From the NCBI GenBank assembly GCA_001824635.1, contig MHYB01000047.1:33851-62722 (forward strand): a stretch of 28,872 nt of DNA, given 5' to 3'. Under the pieces are notes generated by a model. It ran no database searches. It saw only the letters and a list, made by a program, of their open reading frames with translations, and had not been told where the DNA came from. The position numbers and the translations under genes were made by a program. The stretch comes from Planctomycetes bacterium GWF2_50_10 (GTDB taxonomy: Bacteria > Planctomycetota > Phycisphaerae > Sedimentisphaerales > GWF2-50-10). Shown here one piece after another: positions 23,615 through 28,872 of the stretch; the stretch's first letter is position 1; each line of letters starts with the position of its first letter.

Positions 23615-24175
23615 ATGGATGCGAAAACGGCAAGTGTTGCGATAAATCTTGACGGCCTGTTGGTCGGTTCGGGCAGTGACAGCTGGGTGCTTAGCACGAT
23701 GAAGGAGCACGGAGCTGCGCTGGTGAATATGCTTTGGCGCATACTTGGCCGGGAAGAGGACGTTTGCGACGCATACCAGGACACGTTTTTGCAGCTTGCC
23801 AATTGCGGGGAAAAATTAAAACCGATCAACGCAAAGGCGTACATCTTTAAAACCGCAAGCAATACGGCGATATCAATAATCCGCCGAAGGCAGATGGATG
23901 AGCGGTTTAAAAAGAATCTGGCTGTGGATATTGCTCTGAAGAGCGGGGAAGAGGTTGAGAATGATTTTGACGCAGGCCAGGTTCGGGAGGAATTGCGGAA
24001 ATACATGGCTGAGCTTCCAGAAATGCTGCGCGATGTGCTGGTAATGCATGATCTTGGCGGGATGCAATACGAGCAGGTGGCGGGAATACTGGGGCTGACG
24101 AGCGGGACGGTGCGGGTGTACAGGTTTAAAGCGGTGCAGCTTCTGGCTCTTTGGATGGGTAAAAAGAATGAATAA
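23615..24175 (+). CDS. ECF-type RNA polymerase sigma factor
   Basis: A 186-residue sigma-70-family factor with only regions 2 and 4. Region 2 spans about residues 33-95 (LVNMLWRILGREEDVCDAYQDTFLQLA, then KAYIFKTASNTAISIIRRRQ). Region 4 spans about 130-180 (LPEMLRDVLVMHDLGGMQYEQVAGIL and the HTH GLTSGTVRVYRFKAVQLL). The stop overlaps the start of a zinc-finger anti-sigma gene by 8 bases, the standard pairing. The upstream gap of 140 bases has TTGTAT and TATACA hexamers 16 apart (23561-23588), a weak possible promoter. The targets are unknown. Confidence 0.88.
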   Translation: MDAKTASVAINLDGLLVGSGSDSWVLSTMKEHGAALVNMLWRILGREEDVCDAYQDTFLQLANCGEKLKPINAKAYIFKTASNTAISIIRRRQMDERFKKNLAVDIALKSGEEVENDFDAGQVREELRKYMAELPEMLRDVLVMHDLGGMQYEQVAGILGLTSGTVRVYRFKAVQLLALWMGKKNE

Positions 24176-24638
24176 CAAGATATCCAGATGCAGACGGCTG
24201 AGGGAACGGCTAAGCGATTTTGCGGCGAAATACGCCGGGTGGGAAGCCAAATGGGTGCAGGATCATGTTGCACAATGCCCGCGGTGCCAGAAAAGATTTG
24301 GAGCTATCGGGAAGGTGGAGCTTGGACTTTCGCTACTTAGAACGGAGCCGCACGGTCTTGACCTGCTTGCCAAAGCCAATACAAAGGCTGTTGGGGTGCT
24401 TAAGCACAGTTTGAGGAATTCTGTACCTGCTGAGAGTCTCCGAATCGCAAGGGTGGAGCCTGGGAGGCTGGAAGTATTGGCAAAATACGGCAGGTCGGTT
24501 TTGGGGACGGCGGCTTGTTTTGCGATACTTATATTGCTTAAGGTAGGCATATTTTCTGCAATGGATAATATTGAGCAGCAGGGCGAGAAGGCTATCGCCC
24601 AGTACTATTCGGAGCATACCGGCCAAGATATAAGCTGA
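24168..24638 (+). CDS. Anti-sigma factor with zinc-finger (ZAS) domain and one membrane helix
   Basis: A 156-residue protein with H-x3-C-x2-C at H33, C37 and C40 (WVQDHVAQCPRC), the core of the zinc-binding anti-sigma domain that sequesters ECF sigma factors. One transmembrane helix is predicted at about residues 111-131 (VLGTAACFAILILLKVGIF), leaving a short extracytoplasmic tail of about 25 residues. That topology fits a membrane-tethered anti-sigma factor. Its start lies within the end of the sigma gene, so the two are co-translated. The tail has no recognisable sensor domain. Confidence 0.82.
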   Translation: MNNKISRCRRLRERLSDFAAKYAGWEAKWVQDHVAQCPRCQKRFGAIGKVELGLSLLRTEPHGLDLLAKANTKAVGVLKHSLRNSVPAESLRIARVEPGRLEVLAKYGRSVLGTAACFAILILLKVGIFSAMDNIEQQGEKAIAQYYSEHTGQDIS

Positions 24639-24963
24639 ATCAACGGCGCGGCCTGTGGCCGCAAGAAACCCGAAGCTCTAAGCTTGAAATCCGAAACAAA
24701 ATTACAAATGACAAGTTACCAAATCACAAACAAATTCAAATACAAGCCTAAACGAAGAAAAATTTAAAGACGGATCGCGATGATTTTGGGGGAGATATGT
24801 CGCACAAATTCTCGATTGAAAATCACAGGCGGGACGCTTGTGCTACCATTTGCCACCGTGGGCTGGTAATTGCGGCTTTTCAGGGCTAAAGTTTTCCACA
24901 AAGCACTTAATCCGAAAGCGTTGGCACATTTTTTTAACATAACCGGGGCGGGTCGTTTTGTGA
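24639..24963. repeat. Gene-free stretch with degenerate CAAAT-type repeats and a REP-like unit
   Basis: After the anti-sigma stop come a perfect GCGGCC-TGT-GGCCGC hairpin (about 24649-24663, no T-tract, so not a clear terminator) and then CCGAA/ACAAATG/ACAAGTT-type units of roughly 7 bp at about 24690-24755. At 24850-24887 a 38-bp segment matches 16479-16516 in the REP-like cluster with one mismatch (CACCGTGGGCTGGTAATTGC and the CTTTTCAGGGCT end). No coding sequence was found between 24639 and 25050. Confidence 0.6.
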
Positions 24964-24991
24964 TTGACAGCGGTGGGGCATATTTTATAAT
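24964..24991 (+). promoter_or_regulatory. Consensus sigma-70-type promoter for the HEAT-repeat gene
   Basis: TTGACA at 24964-24969 and TATAAT at 24986-24991 are both perfect hexamers, separated by 16 bases. Transcription would start near 24998, giving a leader of about 50 nt with GGAGAG just before the ATG at 25051. It could also feed into the ATP synthase genes that follow, since no terminator is visible between them. Confidence 0.75.
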
Positions 24992-25050
24992 GCTTTGGTT
25001 TTTAATATAGTTACGAACGGCATTATCATAATTTTTTCGCTGGAGAGAGT

Positions 25051-26820
25051 ATGAAATTCAAAGGATTATTGGCGATCGCACTGGTAATTTGTGTTTTGCC
25101 GGCTGTGAGAGGCGTCGGGGCGACGGTTGAGAGCAACTGGGCGGATTTTCTTCACTACACGGCTATAGATAAATTCGACCTGGCTAAGGGTTATGGGGAG
25201 GCGCTGGTAGCTTCAAATCCTGATGGGCTGGTGATGCTTGAACTGGCTAACGAGAACCCGAACGGGTACGCGTTGCTTGTGAAATTAAGTTCGACGCAGA
25301 ATGAGCTTACGGATGTGAGTACGAAGATACTGGCGATCATCGAGCAGGGCAGATTTGCCCGCAAGAGCGATCCGCAGATCATAAACGCAGAGATCAAGAG
25401 GCTTTCGACGACGGCCAGGGGCAGGATAACGGCCCTGGAGAGGCTAAAGAACGCCGGCGAGTACGCGGTTGTTTATATGGTATCAGCGATGCAGGACCCG
25501 GCAAGGCGGGATGAACTGCCTAATATAGTATGGGCGCTGGGTCAATTGGGTAAAGAGGCGGTTGGGCCGCTGGTGGCAGCTTTGCAGGTGGAAGATGTGG
25601 GGGTTAAATCCGAGATCATCCGGGCACTTGGTCTGATAAAATACCCGCAGGCGGCACCTTATTTGAAGTTTGTGGCGGAGAAGAGCGATTCGCCACAGGT
25701 GGCGGCGCTGGCGATGGAGAATGCGACAAAGATAGATGCGGGGGCTGCGACGATGGCTTCGGCTGAGCTTTTCTATCTTCTTGGCGAGCAGTATTACAAT
25801 CGGGTGGATTCGCTGACGCCACCGATGGATGTGAATTTTGTGAATATCTGGTTTTGGAACGGGGAAAAGCAGTCGCTGGTACGCGAAAAGGTAAGCCCGA
25901 AATATTATAATGAGCTTATGGCGATGCGGACGTGCGAATTCGCTCTTAAGGCGGATCCGAACGCGGGTAAGGCGATAGGGCTTTGGATAGCGTCGTTCTT
26001 CCGGGCGCAATCGACTGGTATCGCTATGCCGGAATACTTTGGCGCGAGTCATCCGGGCGCGATGACATACGCGACGACGGCTGGGCCGGAGTATTTGCAG
26101 CAGGCACTTGCGAGGGCGATGTCGAGGAAGGAAACATACGTTGTTCTTAACGTAGTGGAAGCGCTTGGAACGAGCGGCGGCGAGAAGTCGCTGATGTATG
26201 TAGTGGGTACGCAGCAGCCGTTGATAACGGCGCTGGTTTATGATGACCAGGCGGTGAAATTCAGTTCGGCGCTGGCGATCGCGATGTCGAGGCCGGCGGG
26301 GAATTTTGATGGTACGGACCTGGTTGCGAAGTATTTGGGGCAGGCGCTGGCTTCGGAGGCTAACGGGCTTTCGGATGAGGCGAAGGCGCAGTACGCAATG
26401 CGGGCGGCTCACGCGATGCTCAAACTTTCGCAGTGCCGTAATAAGGTTATAGACCTTGGGCTGGCACAGGGGCAGATAATCGCGGTTGCGACGGATAGTT
26501 CAAAGGGCGAACTGCAGAAGATCGCGATGCTGATACTTTCAAATCTGGCAAGCCCGGATGCGCAGCGGACGCTTGCGAAGCTGGCACTTGATGCGGATTC
26601 CGATATGCAGGTGAGAATGCTGGCGTTTGGCGGGCTGGCGGATTCGGCAAAGATGAACGGGAATCTGCTGACGGATGAGCAGGTGAACGGGTTATATGAA
26701 ATAGTATCGTCGGCAGAGGCGCCGCAGGAACTTAGGGCGGCGGCATCGGCTTCATACGGGGCATTGAATCTGCCGAGCAGGAAGGTTAAAGACCTTATTC
26801 TGGATCAGGCTAAAAGTTAG
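25051..26820 (+). CDS. Exported HEAT-repeat protein of unknown function
   Basis: A 589-residue protein with a signal peptide (residues 1-24, ending VGA). HEAT-like helical repeats are clearest at about 145-240, for example IVWALGQLGKEAVGPLVAAL and IIRALGLIKYPQAAPYLKFV. More helical repeats rich in Ala and Leu span about 340-589, including a LQKIAMLILSNLASPDAQRTLAKLAL unit. A non-repeat segment at about 245-330 contains WFWNGEKQSLVREKV. HEAT proteins are protein-binding scaffolds; no catalytic motif is seen. It has its own strong promoter and a GGAG ribosome site, and precedes the ATP synthase operon by 66 bases. Its stop codon TAG is the start of a heptamer-like repeat. Confidence 0.7.
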   Translation: MKFKGLLAIALVICVLPAVRGVGATVESNWADFLHYTAIDKFDLAKGYGEALVASNPDGLVMLELANENPNGYALLVKLSSTQNELTDVSTKILAIIEQGRFARKSDPQIINAEIKRLSTTARGRITALERLKNAGEYAVVYMVSAMQDPARRDELPNIVWALGQLGKEAVGPLVAALQVEDVGVKSEIIRALGLIKYPQAAPYLKFVAEKSDSPQVAALAMENATKIDAGAATMASAELFYLLGEQYYNRVDSLTPPMDVNFVNIWFWNGEKQSLVREKVSPKYYNELMAMRTCEFALKADPNAGKAIGLWIASFFRAQSTGIAMPEYFGASHPGAMTYATTAGPEYLQQALARAMSRKETYVVLNVVEALGTSGGEKSLMYVVGTQQPLITALVYDDQAVKFSSALAIAMSRPAGNFDGTDLVAKYLGQALASEANGLSDEAKAQYAMRAAHAMLKLSQCRNKVIDLGLAQGQIIAVATDSSKGELQKIAMLILSNLASPDAQRTLAKLALDADSDMQVRMLAFGGLADSAKMNGNLLTDEQVNGLYEIVSSAEAPQELRAAASASYGALNLPSRKVKDLILDQAKS

Positions 26821-26848
26821 TGCTTAGTCATGGTGCTTAGTGCCTAGT
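26815..26848 (+). repeat. Heptamer-like repeat at the 3' end of the HEAT gene
   Basis: Units AGTTAGT, GCTTAGT, (CATGGT, six bases), GCTTAGT and GCCTAGT follow one another. The stop codon of the HEAT gene (TAG 26818-26820) lies within the first unit. The repeat ends about 25 bases before the ribosome site of the next gene. Confidence 0.7.
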
Positions 26849-26886
26849 TGACGGCGGCACATGCGTCTGGGCAAGGGGGATTTAAG

Positions 26887-27120
26887 ATGGAGAAGCCTGT
26901 AAACCAGCGGGATGAGTTTGAGAGCGGGTACTGGCGGCGGTGGCTTAGTATCGGGTTTGAGTTTGCCGCGGTAATAGTGTTTTTTATGTATATGGGGTAC
27001 CTTGCGGATGTGAAGCTGGGTACTGAACCTTGGCTGATGCTGGCGGGCTTTTTTATGGGTTTTATCGGAATGTTTTACCTCATATTTAAAGAGGTTTGGA
27101 AATTTAAGGACAAGATGTAA
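26887..27120 (+). CDS. atpZ: AtpZ/AtpI-family small membrane protein
   Basis: A 77-residue protein with two transmembrane helices (about 20-40 and 48-68) and the family pattern YLADVKLGTEPWLMLAGFFMGFIGMFYLIF between and within them. AtpZ-type proteins are encoded at the head of many ATP synthase operons and are thought to help Fo assembly or Mg2+/Ca2+ handling. I chose the ATG at 26887, which has AAGGGGGA 6 bases upstream. A TTG-started frame from 26848 would begin in the heptamer repeat and has no ribosome site. The next gene starts immediately after its stop. Confidence 0.75.
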   Translation: MEKPVNQRDEFESGYWRRWLSIGFEFAAVIVFFMYMGYLADVKLGTEPWLMLAGFFMGFIGMFYLIFKEVWKFKDKM

Positions 27121-27501
27121 GTGTGCCTGGCAGCGATTAGCAGTTTGATGAGTTTATTTGCCTTAGCAGGCGGAGTGGCTGGGAGCGGATTTGCGTGTTT
27201 GCTTGCGCTGGGAGTGGTTGGGGCAGCGACAGTGATATCGGCGATCCCGGTGGCGGTGGCTTGGCGGGGGAAGAATGAGCACCTTATGTTGGCGGTGCTT
27301 ACTTCTATTGTAATTAGGCTCTTGCTTGTTACTATGGGGGTAGTTATTATAGTGCTTTTGGTCAGGATCAGCCCGGGATGGTTTGTGGGCTGGCTGGCGT
27401 TGTTTTATGTTTTAACGCTCGTGTTCGAGACATTGGTCGTGCTATCAAGGATGAGTGTACGGACTAAGCAGAAGGCCCAGCCTTGCAGTATGTCGGTTTA
27501 A
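27121..27501 (+). CDS. atpI: AtpI-like ATP synthase accessory membrane protein
   Basis: A 126-residue, very hydrophobic protein with four predicted membrane spans (about 5-25, 28-48, 57-83 and 88-110). This is the architecture of the ATP synthase I family, which assists c-ring assembly. Sequence conservation is low, so the call rests mostly on topology and on its place between atpZ and atpB. The start is a GTG directly after the previous stop, with AAGGA about 9 bases upstream. Its 3' end overlaps the TTG start of atpB by 19 bases. Confidence 0.6.
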   Translation: MCLAAISSLMSLFALAGGVAGSGFACLLALGVVGAATVISAIPVAVAWRGKNEHLMLAVLTSIVIRLLLVTMGVVIIVLLVRISPGWFVGWLALFYVLTLVFETLVVLSRMSVRTKQKAQPCSMSV

Positions 27502-28295
27502 ATTTCAATACCACGCTTTGTGAGTTCAACCCGCTTGCACCGGTTGTATCGGTGCCGTTGTTTCATTTTACTTTGGGCGGCTATGAGATAGCTGTCAGCA
27601 ATCATATCCTGATGATGACGGTGGCGACGGTTTTTCTGCTGGTATTTATGCCATTTGCATCACGGCATCCGAGGCTGGTTCCCAGGGGGATCAATAACCT
27701 GATCGAATCGATGTGCGTGTTCATCAGGGAAGAGGTAGCAAGGCCGATGCTGGGTTCGCATACGGACCAGTATATATCTTTCATCTGGACGATATTTTTC
27801 TTTATTCTGACGCTTAATCTTTTTGCCTTGTTTCCAAGCGAGAAAATAATTCACCTGGTGACGGGCAAGGAGAATTACATAGGCGGGGCGGCGACGGCGA
27901 ACATTTATGTTACGGGCGCCCTTGCGGTTATTACGTTTTTGCTGACGCATGCTTCGGGTATCAAGCACCAGGGGCTGAAACACTATTTCGCAAATTTTGC
28001 GCCGCATGTCGGGTTCCTGACGCCGATGATCTATTTCCTTGAACTCATATCGGCGTTTGTCAGGCCTTTCGCACTGGCAGTTCGTTTATTCGCTAATATG
28101 GTATCGGGGCATACGCTGCTTGCGACGATGCTTGGATTGATATTCATATTCAAGAACTGGGGCGTGGCAGGGGCTTCGGTTGTAATGGTTGTTCTGCTTT
28201 CAGTGATGGAGCTTTTTGTAGCGTTTTTGCAGGCATACATATTTACGTTTTTGTCTGCTTTGTATATAGGTTCGGCGATAGCGCCGGAGCACTAA
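27483..28295 (+). CDS. atpB: ATP synthase Fo subunit a
   Basis: Subunit a forms the proton half-channels next to the c-ring. The 270-residue membrane protein has the essential Arg (R201) in FALAVRLFANMVSGH, preceded by ELISAFVRP, and a C-terminal channel helix with MELFVAFLQAYIFTFLSALYIG. Length and motif spacing are typical. The start is probably the TTG at 27483 (AGAAGG 7 bases upstream), overlapping the AtpI-like gene. atpE follows after 22 bases with its own GGAGG site, a gap that may help raise subunit c translation. Confidence 0.94.
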   Translation: MQYVGLNFNTTLCEFNPLAPVVSVPLFHFTLGGYEIAVSNHILMMTVATVFLLVFMPFASRHPRLVPRGINNLIESMCVFIREEVARPMLGSHTDQYISFIWTIFFFILTLNLFALFPSEKIIHLVTGKENYIGGAATANIYVTGALAVITFLLTHASGIKHQGLKHYFANFAPHVGFLTPMIYFLELISAFVRPFALAVRLFANMVSGHTLLATMLGLIFIFKNWGVAGASVVMVVLLSVMELFVAFLQAYIFTFLSALYIGSAIAPEH

Positions 28296-28317
28296 TAAAA
28301 CTTGGAGGTTTTATCAA

Positions 28318-28605
28318 ATGATCACATTGTTGAGTAGTCTTGTATGTGGGTTGCTTGGAGCAATAGGCGCAGGTGACGCCGGCTTTGCGATCCAGGGTGC
28401 CGGTATCGGCTGCGGTCTGGCGATCGTGGGTGCGGGTATTGGTATCGGTCTTATCGGCGGTAAGGCGGTCGAGGCGGTCGCAAGGCAGCCTGAGGCAGCG
28501 AGCCGAATATTTTCGTACATGATCATCGCGGCGGCGCTTGTCGAAGGTGTTACGCTGTTTGCGTTGGTTATATGCTTTTTGGCACTTTTCTGGGCCCGTG
28601 GTTAA
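28318..28605 (+). CDS. atpE: ATP synthase Fo subunit c
   Basis: A 95-residue two-helix hairpin. Helix 1 is glycine-rich (GAGIGIGLIGG, residues about 38-48), the polar loop is ARQPEA (55-60), and helix 2 carries the ion-binding carboxylate E76 in AAALVEGVTLFALVI. The Gln of helix 1 and the Ser/Thr directly after the Glu that mark sodium-type rings are absent, so proton coupling is more likely. It is slightly longer than the 70-80 residue norm because of an N-terminal extension (MITLLSSLVCGLLG). A strong GGAGG site lies 9 bases before the ATG. Confidence 0.95.
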   Translation: MITLLSSLVCGLLGAIGAGDAGFAIQGAGIGCGLAIVGAGIGIGLIGGKAVEAVARQPEAASRIFSYMIIAAALVEGVTLFALVICFLALFWARG

Positions 28606-28617
28606 TTTGAGGCAAAA

Positions 28618-28872
28618 ATGTTTAGGAAAGTACTGTTAATCAGTTTCTTCCTGCTGGCAGTTTCGTGTCCGCTTTGGGCAAACGACGAAGCCGCGGAGAT
28701 CGCCAATAAACAAGGCGTTTTCAGCGGCACATACGCCGACGCTGCATGGACGGTGTTTACGTTCGGACTGCTGGTAGTGTTGCTGGGTAAGTTCGCGTGG
28801 AAGCCGATGCTTAACGGTTTGAACGCGCGCCAGGAGCACATAGCGCAGCAGATAGCAAACGCGGAAGCCGCG
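28618..28872 (+). CDS. atpF: ATP synthase Fo subunit b (partial, cut by window end)
   Basis: The first 85 residues of subunit b, the peripheral stalk protein. An N-terminal signal-like hydrophobic segment (MFRKVLLISFFLLAVSCPLWA) precedes the usual membrane helix DAAWTVFTFGLLVVLLGKFAW and the start of the charged coiled coil (LNARQEHIAQQIANAEA). Two hydrophobic segments instead of one suggest a cleaved signal peptide, which occurs in some b subunits. GAGG lies 5 bases before the ATG and 12 bases separate it from atpE. The order atpB-atpE-atpF is standard. Confidence 0.9.
   Translation, partial: MFRKVLLISFFLLAVSCPLWANDEAAEIANKQGVFSGTYADAAWTVFTFGLLVVLLGKFAWKPMLNGLNARQEHIAQQIANAEAA

Noticed and set aside
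24649..24663. GCGGCC-TGT-GGCCGC hairpin as a rho-independent terminator of the anti-sigma gene
   Set aside because: No run of T follows the stem; it could equally be a repeat fragment.
25483..26412. 309-codon antisense frame over the HEAT gene
   Set aside because: Arg/His/Pro-rich composition without motifs; the opposite frame encodes an exported repeat protein with its own promoter and ribosome site.
28318..28605. Sodium-type ATP synthase c-ring
   Set aside because: The Gln in helix 1 and the Ser/Thr after the carboxylate that mark sodium binding are missing.

Overview
The window looks like chromosomal DNA from a flagellated, two-membraned bacterium. It encodes both a P-ring and an L-ring flagellar protein, type II secretion/type IV pilus-like parts and an F-type ATP synthase. 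The gene mix (sigma-54-controlled flagellar operon, secreted HEAT-repeat protein, URO-D-family methyltransferase, ECF sigma/anti-sigma pair, intergenic DNA full of degenerate short repeats) reminds me of Planctomycetota, class Phycisphaerae. No rRNA or marker gene is present, so that placement is inference.

Layout. (1) Positions 1-11092, minus strand: one tightly packed flagellar operon in the order flgD, flgE, a membrane-anchored PilZ protein, flgF, flgG, flgA, flgH, flgI, flgJ (rod-binding part only), flgN, flgK, flgL (cut by the window edge). It builds the hook cap, hook, rod, P and L rings and hook-filament junction. A near-perfect sigma-54 promoter lies just upstream of flgD. (2) 11364-12806, plus strand: a divergent sigma-54 activator (AAA+ plus Fis-type HTH). 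Two 18-bp related copies 21 bp apart in the intergenic region are a candidate enhancer, so the activator probably drives the operon next to it. (3) 12752-16560: an accessory, AT-richer island with a secreted beta-lactamase-fold serine hydrolase and a lipoprotein metallophosphoesterase. It lies between two apparently identical 160-bp direct repeats that carry the 3' end of the activator gene. Next come degenerate heptamer and nonamer tandem repeats, a transporter-like gene remnant and a cluster of REP-like hairpins. (4) 16561-18298: a URO-D/MtaA-like methyltransferase and, convergent to it, a PAP2 phosphatase. (5) 18414-23474, minus strand: a secretion/pilus operon with a GspE/PilB ATPase, two GspF-like membrane proteins and three small pilin-like proteins. 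(6) 23615-24638: an ECF sigma factor and its zinc-finger anti-sigma factor. (7) 25051 to the end: a secreted HEAT-repeat protein behind a consensus sigma-70 promoter, then the start of the ATP synthase operon (AtpZ-like, AtpI-like, atpB, atpE, partial atpF).

The most unusual feature is a dispersed family of degenerate heptanucleotide tandem repeats with different unit sequences but the same period. It fills the intergenic gaps, supplies the stop codon or C-terminal tail of several unrelated genes, and occurs once in frame inside the sigma-54 activator. Together with the 160-bp repeat-flanked two-gene cassette, this is the part most worth following up. I found no CRISPR array, tRNA, rRNA, transposase or complete insertion sequence.
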